Positions 24,313 through 36,675 of a stretch of 64,000 bases of DNA are shown one piece after another. A program made the translations under genes and the position numbers. Location: contig OY783199.1 in NCBI GenBank assembly GCA_963678675.1, positions 18,131,597 through 18,195,596 on the forward strand, read 5' to 3'. This stretch comes from Xiphydria camelus (taxonomy: Eukaryota; Arthropoda; Insecta; Hymenoptera; Xiphydriidae). Under the pieces are notes generated by a model. It did not search any database and had not been told where the DNA came from. It saw only the letters and a program-made list of their open reading frames with translations. How positions within the stretch are numbered: position 1 is the first letter of the stretch; each line of letters starts with the position of its first letter.

Positions 24313-25893
24313 CCGTCTGTTATTGCGCGTTTTCCGGCAATCTCTTTAGCTTTGATCGACAGTACATCGAAGTTTGAAAATGATCGAGCGCGATAATTCG
24401 ATGGAAGGGAGCGTGGGGTTGCCGGGAGTGAAGTATAAGGGATGATTTCGTCTCTTCGTGGAGACTGATCGGAGATGATTTAAACCTCGCACCTATCGTT
24501 CGAGTTGGACCTGATCATCAATCGTTCGATTAACAATGATGAAATGGTGCTTATTCGTACGAAGGACCGTATTATTGTTATTATATTCATTAATCTTGTA
24601 GTTGTAGCACGTTATTTATAATAAAAAAGCGTTATTTTTTCTAAGAAAAAGTAGCTTCCTACAATTTCTTCATCCCAATAAATATCCTAATCTCTTTTCT
24701 TTTCTTTCTAGTTACATGCGTAATTAAACAACAATATTATGTATATAGACAGTTAACTATCAACCAGCTCTCTCCATCGTTTGTAGCTCGCACAGAGTAA
24801 GTAAACTCTGGTGTGGCAATGGATTCGATGATCGGTTGACAACTATTATATAGGTACTTATTAAAATCTTTGCAAATAGTTTGGCATCGTTATTGTGCGT
24901 GCAATCATAGAAATAGATAAAAATACCAGATGGAAGGAAGGTAAAAGACAAAGATACCAGACGGAGAATGACCGAATGGAAATGTAGATTTAAGTGTGTC
25001 TACTGTAAAAGCTAATGATTCTATAATCATGCAGACGAAGATACGATTAATTATCGTACACGTTTTCGCATCGAGAAGGTCTGTAAACATGTAAACATTT
25101 AGATAGCACGAACGAATGATCTATGATTGCATTTCAATGTTGACGTAGGACAAGGGCAAACGTTTGTAGAAAACTAGGAGAAAAAAGCTACAGGTTTTTT
25201 CTTTCCATGGATAGATTTCTACAGGTAGATCTTTTCCACTGATATCCTCTTAGCATCCCCAGACTGTTGTATTCTATTCGACGTACATATACTATATGAG
25301 GCTAAGCTTACTCGCCGGAAAAGAAACTTCAATCACTATTATCTCATTATCTATGAGCTTTTGGCCCATATTCGTGTAATACTTTTTTGAAGATAACATT
25401 TTTACCTACAACAAAGTCTTATATCGATTGAGGCCTAAAGTTCAGAAATAACGAGATAATAGTGATTAAATTTTCTTTACTAGCGAGTAAGCTTAGCCTC
25501 ATATTGTAGAAATGCTAGACATACGCCATGTGGGATGGTAAATCCGAACAAATTCAACTTAATTTCTTCATACGAAGACGTCAATCCGTAATGTTACATT
25601 CTTGTTATTAGTGTTATATTAAATAATTTCGTCAGAGTGTTTCATTCAAATTAAATAACAAATACCCCTGACTGCATCAATCATCCCTTTATTTTATCTC
25701 TCGTCAAATTTTTCTAGTTCCTTTGTCTTGTTACATCTTAACATGTTCCTTGCAGGATATTACCGTTTTCGCATATATTATACATATATTGGTATTGCGT
25801 TTTCGATATACGAACGAGATGTGATCATATCTATTAGAGTTGTAAGGAACATTGAAAACAACATACCGTTAATTTAAAAGGCGAACGGCTGGA
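24313..25893. other. Intergenic region with a family A MITE
   Basis: It holds the 3' untranslated region of the chitin-binding gene to about 24640, AT-rich DNA with no recognised ORF, and the MITE at 25288-25510. A tttatt at 25688-25693 could be the MRPL54 poly(A) signal read on the minus strand. Confidence 0.6.
25288..25510. mobile_element. Family A palindromic MITE, copy 3 (best preserved)
   Basis: Near-perfect arms: tatgaggctaagcttactcg at the left and the inverse cgagtaagcttagcctcata at the right. The arms meet around 25400 and contain 'tcaatcactattatctcatt'. TA lies at both outer ends, which may indicate a TA target. Confidence 0.85.
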
Positions 25894-26525
25894 TTAAAAC
25901 TGCCTCTGTTTCATTTTTCGACTGTTCATGATCAATCCCATCTTGCGAACTTTCCTCCAGTATTGCTTCGTATTTGGATCCAATTCCTCGAGTTTCGGAG
26001 CCCCCGTCGTACGGAGAGTCCACAGCCAGTCGGGGTATTCCGAGTCCGGCTTAAGTTCCACGTCCTGTCCTTCCTTGTAGATGTTGGTCCCGCACGCAAA
26101 TTTTAAGAGTTTACTAACGTCCGTCTCCACGGGTAACAATTTCTTTCCCACAATGGCTCCAGCTTTGATTTTCTTGGTCTTACCCAGGGACATACCTGTG
26201 CGACGAGAGTACACTGTCAACTGTCAACATTTTGCTGTGACTCGAATCGAAAGTGATTTTCAACGAATTCGCGAGTACTTGGAGAGACGCGCGAGAAATA
26301 CATTTGCAATTAAACCGGAGCTTCTTTTGCAAAACACGCTCCCTGCCGTAATCTAACCTAAATTAAGCGGCGATTCGAGATTTCGATCGCAAAAGGATAT
26401 GAAGAAAGATTGGGCAAGTATATTACGGTACCTGGTGCTGCATAATTATTTGTCTGTATTGCATATTGCAGCGGAATTAAACTCTGCCGCAGTTTGAGCA
26501 AATTGAACGTTGAAAGCAAACTCAT
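25894..26525 (-). CDS. MRPL54: Mitochondrial large ribosomal subunit protein mL54
   Basis: A structural protein of the mitochondrial 39S subunit. Exon 1 is 26432-26525 and exon 2 is 25894-26195, joined at a split Gly codon, giving 131 residues. Residues 1-31 are Arg/Lys-poor in acids and amphipathic, as a mitochondrial targeting sequence should be. The body carries the family signature: KKIKAGAIVGKKLLPVETD, then NIYKEGQDVELKPDSEYPDW and LEELDPNTKQYWRKVRK. Length is close to the human protein (138). The start of exon 1 was chosen because the acceptor before GTATGTCC excludes the nearer upstream Met. The gene is divergent from MCM5. Confidence 0.93.
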
Positions 26526-27116
26526 TCTTCGGGAAGTACTTGGACACACACGCACGCACTGGCACGCACGAACTGGCACTGATGCGATTGGTGGTAGCGC
26601 GTGCATAATATTTTGGAGCAGGTTCGAATAAACAATACACGTTTCCTTCGTCAAAATTAAGATACATATTCGGAAACAGTATTAATTTTCACGTTTCACA
26701 GTAATTCGAACGACATCGTTTTAAATAACGTAGCTCTTTTGGATTTCCTCGTGGATTCTGTACCCACACTACCACACACGCATATCTTCTGTGAATACTT
26801 CCGTAATATTCCCGCCAACTTCTTACCATACGACGCTGTATGGCGCATGGACTTGGCGGCTAAAAATTGTTTCGTAATGTTTAAAAAAGTGCAGTAAAGC
26901 GCAGTCTTCCATTCGTTCAAGGAACAACGCGTCCCGGTAATATCGGCTATCAATCGTCCAACTTTTGACAGTCAATATCTACGATCCATTGTAGTACTAC
27001 CGAAAACAGATCGTCGGATCGCATTCGAGCCTATCGGGACGATTGATTTATAGATCTTATATCGCTTCAATTGCCGTTTAACATTCGAACGATCGCGTTC
27101 GGTGGTTCTTAAAATC
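26526..27116. promoter_or_regulatory. Shared MRPL54 / MCM5 upstream region
   Basis: The two start codons are about 590 bp apart on opposite strands. No repeat element was recognised here, in contrast to most other spacers in the window. No TATA box was picked out with confidence. A bidirectional promoter is inferred from layout alone. Confidence 0.5.
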
Positions 27117-30100
27117 ATGGAAGGCTTCGACGATCCGGGAGTCTTCTTTTCCGACAACTTTGCGGTCGACGAACCGCGTGAGAATCAAATAAGCCTGCAG
27201 GCCTCGAAAAGAAAGTTCAAAGAGTTCATCAGACAATTCCACGAAGGCAACTTTAATTACAAATATAGGTAAGTCACACTCGTACGCTTACGCGAAAGCG
27301 ATAAATCCGATTTAGTCTAAAAATCTGTGCCAGACTAGAATTACGAAGACCAAGGTAAACCGTCTTTCGCACCGTGCGATTGATTTTTTTATTTGTTTGT
27401 TTAGAGATGCCTTGAAACGTAATTACAATCTGCGCAAGTATTGGGTCGAAATCAATTTAGAGGATCTGGGTGCCTTCGACGAATCCTTAGCCGAGAAAGT
27501 TTATAAGCAACCCACCGAGTATTTACCGATCTTCGAAGAAGCAGCCAAAGAAGTAGCCGATGAGCTCACGGCACCGAGGCCCGAGGGCGAGGATAAAATG
27601 GAAGATGTGCAGATTCTACTGACGTCTGACGGAAACGCAAACTCGCTCAGAGGAACGAAGGTAGACTTAATGAGGTTTTCACGCAGCTACTTCTACTTCT
27701 GTGTTAATTAGTAAGGAACTGTACTTAAAATTATTCACAGCCGGATATAGTTTCGAAGCTCGTCAAAATTCCTGGAATAATAGTCTCCGCTTCGGGTATC
27801 AGAGCTAAGGCAACGACGATAGCCATACAGTGTCGGTCTTGTAAAATTATGCAGGCGAACCTTCCAATTAAACCAGGCTTCGAGGGATATGCTTTACCCA
27901 GGAAGTGTACGACGTAAGTATATCATAGAAGGCTAAACTTACCACGACAGAAACTAAAATCACTATTATCTTATTATCTATGAGCTTTTGGTACATATTT
28001 GTATAATCCTTATTGAAAAGATCCCGTAGATTTCCATAGACAATTTCTACGGGAGTCTGATGTATTTCAAACACAGCAATTCCAGATATCTAAAAAAGCT
28101 TGAGAAAGACGAACAGGAATGCATTGAATGTTATGTGTATCTGAGATGATGAATAGGGATTTATCGAATTTTATACGCATCCGTAAAAATAAGTAAAATC
28201 CCGTAAAGATAATAAAGACCTGTATATACGCCGTTTTTTTTATGAGAATCTATGATACTTTTTCAATAGGGGTACTCCTTGAAAATTAAATTTTTATCTA
28301 CAATAAAGTCATACCGATGTCGGCCAAAAGTTCATAAATAATGAGATAATAGTGATTGAAATGTCCTTCCCGGCGAGTAAGCTTAGCCTCATAAAGAAGC
28401 GAGAAAACGTTCAATTCGATACGTAAAAAAGCGCGTAATACAACGATAGGGAGCAAGCAGGTCAGCCCAAGTGTCCTTTGGACCCATTCTTCATCGTACC
28501 CGACAAATGTCGCTGCGTCGATTTTCAAGTGTTAAAGTTACAAGAACTACCCGATCACATACCTCAAGGGGAGATGCCCAGGCATCTGCAGTTGTACTGT
28601 GATCGCTATTTGTGCGAGCGCGTCGTGCCGGGAAACAGAGTTTTGATTCTCGGCATATACTCGATAAAGAAGTTAGCAAAAACGGGCAGCCGATCGACGG
28701 GTAAGGAGAAGGCGTTGGTCGGAGTCAGGGCACCTTATATTCACGTCGTGGGAATTTCCGTCGATGGGGAAAATACGGGCAGTGGTGAGTTTCCGGACAG
28801 TCGTTTAAAAGTTTTCCGCATCTCTTTCTGTTCTTTAATCGTTGGCTTTGAACGAAAGATAATACGCATACGTATTTCTGTAGATCATGAGTTAATCCTT
28901 CAGGAGAACTCGAGTCCCAAAGTTCGAAAAATATTCGTATTTACGTACCTGTGTAGGAACGCACGCTCCGGTTACCGCCGAGGAGGAGGAAACATTCAGA
29001 CGCCTGGCAGCGGAACCAAATATCTACGATAGAATCACGAGAAGCATAGCTCCGAGTATCTTTGGGGCTGAGGACATGAAAAGGGCAATAGCGTGCATGT
29101 TGTTCGGCGGTTCGAGGAAGAGAATGCCGGACGGTCTCTGCAGACGAGGAGACATCAACATCTTGATGTTGGGCGATCCCGGCACGGCCAAATCGCAATT
29201 GCTCAAATTCGTCGAGAGAGTCGCCCCTATAGGCGTCTACACGTCGGGAAAGGGAAGTTCCGCCGCTGGTCTCACGGCGTCGGTCATCCGAGATCCAGCC
29301 ACTGTAAGCTCTTTCGTGCTCTGAATACCTGTGCAGCACTTTTACAGATTCAACGTCGTCGTCGGATTGCTGCTTCCTATCCTCGCTACACGTTTACTCG
29401 CTTTCTATTTCAGAGAAACTTCGTCATGGACGGCGGCGCGATGGTGTTGGCCGACGGCGGAGTGGTTTGCATTGATGAGTTCGACAAGATGAAAGAGGAC
29501 GACAGAGTGGCGATTCACGAAGCCATGGAGCAGCAAACCATTTCCATAGCGAAAGCCGGTATTACGGCGACGTTGAACACGCGCTGTTCCGTGCTGGCAG
29601 CGGCAAACTCCATATTCGGTCGTTGGGACGACATCAAGGGCGAGGAGAATATAGATTTTATGCCGACGATCCTGTCGCGTTTCGACATGATTTTCATTGT
29701 GAAGGACGAACACGATCGGGACAAGGACATAACGTTGGCCAAGCACGTGATGAACATCCACACCAAGGCCGGGCAGCTTACCGATCAGCCGGCGGAGGGT
29801 GAATTGCCCCTGAATCTCATTAAGAAGTACATTCATTACTGCAGAACGTAAGTATCCGATGCATTGATAAAATTTAGGGATGCTGTGAGGCCTGCAAATG
29901 AGGCGATAATTATATCGGGTCCATTAAATATTAATAACAAATGTCTATCGTTGCAGCCGCTGCGGTCCCCGACTGAGTAAGGAGGCCGGGGATAAGTTAC
30001 AGAATCGTTACGTGATGATGCGAGCCGGTACGCGAGAGCACGAGAGAGAAGCGGAGAAGAGACTGTCGATTCCGATTACCGTTCGTCAATTGGAAGCCGT

Positions 30101-30559
30101 TATAAGGATATCGGAATCTCTGGCCAAAATGAAGCTCGAACCGTTCGCAACGGAGAGCCACGTGGACGAGGCCCTCAGACTCTTCCAAGTGTCCACTTTG
30201 GACGCCGCTATGTCCGGTTCCTTAGCCGGTAAGCAGAAGTTGAAATAATTAAACACCCGTTCTGTCTTTTCTTCCGATGCTGACCATGTATTTAGTTATT
30301 AAACATGTGTATATTGTGTCTCAAACTAGGAGTGGAAGGCTTCACAACGGAAGAGGATCACGAAATGCTGTCTCGCATCGAGAAACAATTAAAATCTCGA
30401 TTCGCGATCGGTTCTCAAGTCTCCGAGCAAAACATCGTCGCGGATTTCGTCAAGCAAAAGTATCCGGAACGTGCGATTTACAAAGTGATTCACACGATGA
30501 TTCGGCGCGGCGAGTTGCAACATCGCATGCAGAGGAAAATGCTGTACAGATTATCCTGA
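27117..30559 (+). CDS. MCM5: DNA replication licensing factor MCM5
   Basis: A subunit of the nuclear MCM2-7 replicative helicase. Eight exons (27117-27268, 27405-27660, 27741-27913, 28450-28784, 28957-29303, 29414-29847, 29957-30228, 30330-30559) give 732 residues against 734 in human, with all phases closing. The N-terminal domain has a zinc finger with Cys167, Cys170, Cys192 and Cys202. The AAA+ core shows Walker A GDPGTAKS (378-385), Walker B CIDEFD (440-445) and arginine finger SRF (509-511). The C-terminus ends in the winged-helix region, [11 protein letters not shown]. The exon 4 acceptor was set at 28449 because only it restores the conserved [10 protein letters not shown]. Intron 3 contains a nested pair of MITEs. 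The gene is complete and looks functional. Confidence 0.97.
27920..28394. mobile_element. Family A MITE, copy 4, in MCM5 intron 3 (interrupted)
   Basis: The left half (aaggctaaacttacc to gtataatcc) and the right half (ctacaataaagtcatacc to gagtaagcttagcctcat) are the two arms of family A. They are separated by the family B insertion at 28009-28272. Almost the whole 536-bp intron is therefore mobile DNA. Confidence 0.8.
28009..28272. mobile_element. Family B MITE nested in family A
   Basis: The ends ccttattgaaaagatcccgt and ctttttcaatagggg are inverted. The marker acagcaattccagatatcta is shared with the copies at 35200 and 36676. Confidence 0.7.
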
Positions 30560-30643
30560 GTGTTTAACTGGAGTTGTACAGGTACCTCGTTATTTTTGTA
30601 CTTTTTACTGGATACGCCTCTGCGCTGATTGAATACGTATAGC

Positions 30644-30649
30644 TTTATT
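30644..30649 (-). other. Aldo-keto reductase poly(A) signal
   Basis: AATAAA on the minus strand lies 147 bases past the reductase stop. It lies only 85 bases past the MCM5 stop on the other strand, so the two 3' untranslated regions probably overlap. Confidence 0.55.
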
Positions 30650-30795
30650 GAAACAACGAAGTGACTTGTGGTCCATTCATTCCAAGTCGTCCTTATACGG
30701 GTAGTGGGGGTGCTTCTCGACACTGAAACGCACAAGCGATTAAAAGTGCGTAAGGTAAGTCAACCGAGAACCGTTGCGCGTCGCTATACCCATGC

Positions 30796-32796
30796 CTACC
30801 CCTTGAAAAACAAGAAATTGAAGATCCGTCCATTCACCCCTCGGTCCAATTCGTCTAATTGCTTCAACTCCTCTTCCGATAATTGAAAGTCGAATATGTC
30901 TGCGTTCGACTTGATCCTCTCGGGACTGGAACTTTTTGGAATAACAATGATTCCTTCCTGCACCAAATGCCGCAGTAAAACTTGAGCCGGCGACTTGTCA
31001 TGCACGGCGGCAATTTCCGCGACGACGGGATGACCCAAGAGGTCCGGAAACTTCTCGGGATTGTAGTTGTACTTTTTCTGGAAATGATTCTTCGCTCCCG
31101 GAGATCCCAACGGGCTGTACGCCGTTACTGCGATATCGTACTTGCGGCACAACTCACGCAGAGGCTTTTGCTGGTGATAAGCGTGCAGTTCCACCTGTAA
31201 ATTATTGCGATTGCTAAGTTACTAAATTCTAAAGTATACGGCGCGTTACCGTTGCCCTTTTTTGTCACGCCTCCGCGACATTACAGTCTGTTCGAGTCGC
31301 TCCTCTCGTACCTGTAAATTGCTGGGTTTGATCTGCGCGTTCTTCCAAATTTCCCGAATCTGCTCCTCGTTGAAATTGCTCAGTCCGATGGATCTGGCAT
31401 ATCCTTTCTTGACTAGTTTCTCCATTTCCTGCCAATCATAAGTTATCACTCAATCGAGGCCGTACGAACTGGCCTTACGGGTTTAATTCCCTTTGAAATT
31501 CAATTTGAATGCCACCTGAGAATTTCAAAGCAAATCGACCTCTTATCAAGGATATCTCAGTCTTTTTTAACCTTCCAAACAGAAACTGGATCCATGTCCA
31601 GATCTAGTTTGTAATTTCCGTCTTCGTGAGTCGCTGGCGCGTACTCCTTCTCATCTCGAATGAAGGCAAAGGGCATGTGAACCAAATACATGTCGATGTA
31701 GTCCAGTCCTAGCTTTTCCAGCGACAGCTTCATGAATTTCTCCACTTCCGACGGTCGATTTCCGTAATGCGGTAACTACGAAGACACATGTTCGTTTGTG
31801 TGATTAAACGTTCCAACGTAAGATTGAACTCATCGCGAATAAACGTCACCTTTGTGGTTACAAACAGCTCCTCTCGTTTGCCTCCCCTGGAGAACCATTT
31901 CTTCAGGCTCCTGCCAATTGCGTCTTCGTTGTTGTAATTGAACGCGGTGTCTATGTGCCTGATGCCACCTTCCAAGGCTGCTTCCACAGCTGCCTCGACC
32001 TCTTCCGGTTTCGCCTGAGAACATCCCAGAATGCCTCAAAGTCGTATAGTTAAGAGTTCACTAGAATCCTGACCACTTTGTTCGATTCCTCATTACTCCG
32101 ATTAACGGCGAAGTCTTCGAAACTCTATTATTAAAGCGTTAGAGGATAGTAAGCTCCCCCTCTGCTTGTATCATTGAATTTTGAGATAGAGAAACAGAAG
32201 AAGAAGAAAAAGCTCTATTAGGCTTTGAGATCAGATCTCCTAAGAACAAATAGTTGCACTAAGAACATACCACAAATCTAAATTACAGAGAGAAAGAGAG
32301 ATCATAATTTGATTGATCTCGTGACAAGGCCAATAGACCGTAATACATAGAGAAATAAGTATAATATAGCACACATGAAGCAAAAAATACTAAGTAAAGT
32401 AAAACTAAATATAGAACCGCACATACGAGGAGTATTACAGAGGAGGGAAGTATATAAAATACGGTTGAACTAGATAGAAAATTACGAGGAGGAACAAGGA
32501 GAGAAAGAGACGATGCTCTCACAAAAAAGAAATAACGCGTGTCTGCATCGAGAACGAAATTGAACCAAGCAGATTGCCAATTTTAATCGCGAATGCTATT
32601 GCGTGTCCGACTCGATTCCGTCCTCCGTTTTTTTTCTCTCTCGAGAGATATTACGGAATAACGAACCGAGAATGACGTTCGACTGAAAGAGGAGGTACGC
32701 GTTATAGCTCTATTATTGGCGTTCAATCACCTGCCACGTTCCCAAACCCACGACGGGCATGTCATGTCCGGATGATAATCGTATGGTGGGCTGCAT
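30796..32796 (-). CDS. Aldo-keto reductase (AKR1 family, aldose reductase-like)
   Basis: An NADPH-dependent cytosolic carbonyl reductase. Five coding exons, 32731-32796, 31850-32014, 31572-31775, 31312-31428 and 30796-31194, are all phase 0 and give 316 residues, the normal family length. The first exon starts [22 protein letters not shown]. The catalytic tetrad is present: Asp in RHIDTAF, Tyr in NYNNED, Lys in [12 protein letters not shown] and His in YLVHMPFAF. The cofactor region reads [14 protein letters not shown], and the C-terminus [12 protein letters not shown] is typical. Substrate cannot be told from sequence. The first intron (32015-32730) is AT-rich without a recognised repeat. 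The gene converges on MCM5, with stops 236 bp apart. Confidence 0.93.
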
Positions 32797-34422
32797 AGCG
32801 AATCTCACCGTTCCTCCGTTGCTAAGGTGGTTGTGAAGCGACGTTACGAACGAACGGTACTTCGTCCCGGAAGTCACGCTAAATAGTTTGCACAGATTTA
32901 TTATTTTTAGCGGCAGCCCTACCTACGGACGTCTCCGACGATCTATCTTTATCCCTCGGAAATCCAGATCGTCGCGACACCCTCTTTCGGGATTCGACGA
33001 CACGGTTGCGTCATCGATTCGCGTGCAAACGTCGCGGTATTCGAACCACTTGCTTTTAAGGGTCGATTTGCGTAAATCGGGGTGGAAACGCGAACGGGAT
33101 GTTGATATACGGAGAGATCGCCAAGGCATACGGGAGAAATAAAAGAATTTGTTCGTTACCGTGTCAAGCCGTTTCTATCCATTTTTCGTAAGGTACGATT
33201 TTATGAGGTAGAAAACACAGTCAAATGACGAGCGAAATAGCGGTCAAGTATGATTGAGTCGAAACGAGCGCGTCCCGAGTCGTTGAAACGAACAGAAGAA
33301 GAAGGAGAAGAAGACGTTTATCAAGAGTAGAGATGGGCGCGTTAAAATCTACGCGATGTGCCGCGGCGAACGTTCTGGCGTTAGCGCGAAACACGAATGT
33401 TCTTTTCTACGTTTCGATCGATCGCCGGAGTCTCACGGGTGCCGGTATGGCCCAGATTCACGATGAGGAGGACTTTGCGCATCCAGATAGCCCACTTAGA
33501 GAGGACCTGTAGATACCCTTCTAGATAACTTTTTGACAGACAAAAAGTTATTTAAAAAATGACTGATTAAGATGTTCCAATATGATAACTAAGTGAATAG
33601 CTCAATTACTGACCACGTCAATATTATTGGTAATATCGAGCCCCCCCACGTTTCAAGTTATCGTTGCGGAGGTTTTTTTTAACGTTGAGGAGCAAAATCA
33701 TTACGAGCAAAAATTAAAGGTAACATTTCCAGGAGATCAAAATTAGACCCCCAAATATTGGTTTAAAAAGTTTCAAATTCATAGGCGTTCAGACATTGGC
33801 GATTCTCGGTCGTCCAAAAGACATACCAACCCCTTTGGTAACCTGTTCCCATCTAACAAAATTTGCCTAAACGTCCTTTGTTTCGTGTAACTAAACAGCC
33901 GCGTCCCTGCCATTTCTGACCCACATTTATCAAGGCAACACGATACGGGAAAGTTAGTTTTGCAAGGAGATGTGAAAATAGAGCTATCTCTGGCTTAGAC
34001 AGGCCAAGGATAGCATCCGAACCGGCGTTAGTTAGGGGTGAGAGTATCCGTTGAAATACGATTGCATTGACCTACAATTTTTAAGCAAAATTGACCTCCG
34101 TTATCTAAATAACGATTATATTAATTCTCCTAGACATCAATCAAGAACATTTCTTGGTAATCACGGTCGACGTAGTACGTATACATACATATTAGTGAAC
34201 CTTGACTGACAAACTTAAGCGGGTCGGGGATAACGTCTGGATCGAATTGCATTACGGATATAATTGCCGGCCTTTACCGGTCAATCGACATTGATAAAAG
34301 GAGACGTTCGACCCGGGTCAATAAGTTATCCGCAACTCTTTTGTTATTTATTCGGCATTTTTTCGGATGACATCGCGCTATCCGACTCGACATTTTCAAA
34401 GCTCGCTTTTCATATCGGTGCT

Positions 34423-34442
34423 GCGCGCGCGCGCGCGCGCGC
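34423..34442. repeat. (GC)n microsatellite
   Basis: A 20-bp alternating GC tract, capable of Z-form DNA. A similar shorter GC run sits just inside PIGK intron 3 at about 22405. Confidence 0.9.
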
Positions 34443-35199
34443 AATTTCGAGGGCCGCGATCAGATGGAGACACTCGTCCGGTGTCCGTTTCGCGAAGTTC
34501 TAACCTCGAAATTGCGTCCGAACGTCATCCTTTACGGTGAGTCAAATTTTGAGAATGACGCGAACGCTCTTCGTCGCAGATCGATTCAAACGATCGGCGA
34601 GGATTCTAATAACAGTCGTACGCGTTAAATTAATCCTGCTTAACGACTAGTACATCGAGTACCATCAGAGGTGTCTCGTCCGCTCTATGTGCGTAAAAGC
34701 GTGTACGAGTAACGCCCCCACGCATATAATTACTCACAATAGTGAATTCCAGGCATTTTTGATGGACCGAGTATGTAAACGCATGTAGATATATGTTCGC
34801 CCGCAGCTACCCATGGCAGGTAATAGGTGCGTCGTACGTCCACACGTGTTAGAGGAAATCAGGGATGGTTAAACGGGAAGTTGACCCCTACCCTCCTTCC
34901 TACTCATTCTTACTGCTGGAAGAAACCGCCTCCGATCTCCCCTATCGTGCCTGTGCCGATAGGCGGACGTATGACGGGGCGCACCTACTGACTGCTACTT
35001 GCGCGAGGAATCGTATGAGTGAGAACGTTTAGCGAACTTATAAAAGCTTCTCTGTTGCACATACTTGAACTGAACTTGTCGAAAGAAATGTGAGACGAAG
35101 AGGTCCTTTATGCACCCACCATCATGTTCTCACTCGCACTCGTATGATTCCTGTGGCTCGCGTTCTCGTGTCCACCATGTATAAAAAATTAGCCTCTCT

Positions 35200-35965
35200 C
35201 TTGTGGTAAAAAATCCATAGATCCGTATATAGTCCTTTAGAAATCCTATACAATTCGGTTCTTTCATAAATTTTCTTTATTGTAAACTCGAAAAACTTAG
35301 ACGAAATTATTTGTGCTGTATTTTTTCATTTTCGGCCTTATTCGAGCTGGAAAACGGCATGTAGAAATGCAACTATGTCATCGTGTTGTGAGCCTGTCTC
35401 TCTTACAAATTGTAGAGAAATGTGCTTATTATTCAGTGAAACAACAATTTTTTTTGACGTTTTCTTCTTCGCGTGTGACATTAAATATCTATACAGATTT
35501 CAAATTGAATTTAAAAATATGAATATTTTTTTGTGTGAGAAGACCGAATTCTTTAGGAAAAAATGATGCGTATTTGAAACAGCAATTCCAGATACCAACC
35601 CATTAAAATCTGAGAACAAAAATTCGAAATTTATTGGATTCTATGCGCATACGTGAAAACATATAAAATCTCATAAAAATGAATGTAGTTCTATTGGTAA
35701 TTACCCAATTAGTAGTTACCAATAAAATAACGTTTATATTTATGATTTGGTTATTACCAATAGAACTGCGATCATCTTTATGGGACTTTATCTGTTCTTG
35801 CACATGGGCATAGAATCCCATAAATTCCAATTTATTCTTCTCAGATTTTAATAGGCGGATATCTGGAATAGCTGTTTCAAATACACATCATGTTTCCATA
35901 AAAAATTGTGTGAAATTCCTATAGAATTTTATAAGGATCTATAGGGTTTTTCTCGATCAGCATCG
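35200..35965. mobile_element. Family B element, copy 2
   Basis: The arms aaaaaatccatagatccgta and ggatctatagggttttt are inverted. It carries the family marker acagcaattccagatacc in one arm and its mirror near 35865. An inner inverted pair (gttctattggtaattaccaa and gttattaccaatagaac) lies at 35690-35765. Confidence 0.65.
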
Positions 35966-36249
35966 TCTTCAAATAACTTTGGTTTGCGAGGTAGATAGTT
36001 TTGAAGGGTCTTCCATCCAGCCGCATCTCCGAGGACCATAAAAAAATTCCCTCGCGAAATACCCACTAACGAGGTTTCCCTTTCTCCCAGAGTAAAGATA
36101 CATGTAAGCCAATTTTCGAGGGCCCGATTTTCCTTTCAGACATCATTTCCCCGCGGTCGAGAGAGGTTTCGTCCGCGCATATTATATTCGCACTGCGTGT
36201 TTCCCACATTCTCGTACCAAGCGAGATATAGAGCGAATCTAATTCTATC

Positions 36250-36453
36250 ATGGATAAAGCGGTGAAGGAAACGTTCGTTCAACGAAACATGCCGTTCTTC
36301 GTATTCATTCCGGCCCTGGTGTTGCTTCATTGGAGCTGGTACAGGATGCAGAGCAACAAAAGATTGGTACACACGGAAGACAGAAAGGAATTGATCATCG
36401 TGAAAACGCTTTCCAAATACTTGCCGTTCATCAATAGCGGCGACAGTAAATGA
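36250..36453 (+). CDS. Putative 67-residue single-pass membrane microprotein
   Basis: A short ORF of 67 residues. A basic and polar N-terminus (MDKAVKETFVQRN) precedes a hydrophobic helix at about residues 14-28 (MPFFVFIPALVLLHW), then a charged tail ending YLPFINSGDSK. The size and topology resemble small accessory subunits of mitochondrial respiratory complexes, but I cannot match it to a known family. A canonical AATAAA at 36560-36565, 106 bases past the stop, supports a real transcript. The upstream tract cctttcag at about 36130-36137 could end a leader intron. ATG 36250 is the first in frame. It could still be a fortuitous frame. Confidence 0.6.
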   Translation: MDKAVKETFVQRNMPFFVFIPALVLLHWSWYRMQSNKRLVHTEDRKELIIVKTLSKYLPFINSGDSK

Positions 36454-36559
36454 TCGGACAACTAGAGAACGCGTCGTTGCAGTGGTTAGCCAAAATTTTA
36501 CCATGTGTCGTATACCTGAACTTTTCGTAAGGACGAATGTACTCCGCGTTTGATGTGTT

Positions 36560-36565
36560 AATAAA
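36560..36565 (+). other. Poly(A) signal of the microprotein gene
   Basis: AATAAA lies 106 bases downstream of the 36453 stop. Confidence 0.55.
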
Positions 36566-36675
36566 AACGATTGCGATAATGATAATAATCATCTTTATTG
36601 ACAAGGGCGAGAAAGGGGTCTCGCTGACTGCTTCTTGATCCGGTTTCGAAGCGCGGAAACGCGGCGAAGGGGGAT

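Larger units (their letters stand above)
32797..36249. other. Intergenic region between the reductase and the microprotein gene
   Basis: It includes the promoter side of the reductase (32.8-33.4 kb, moderately GC-rich), AT-rich DNA without a recognised ORF, and the family B repeat at 35200-35965. Open frames here are short and show no conserved motif. Confidence 0.55.
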
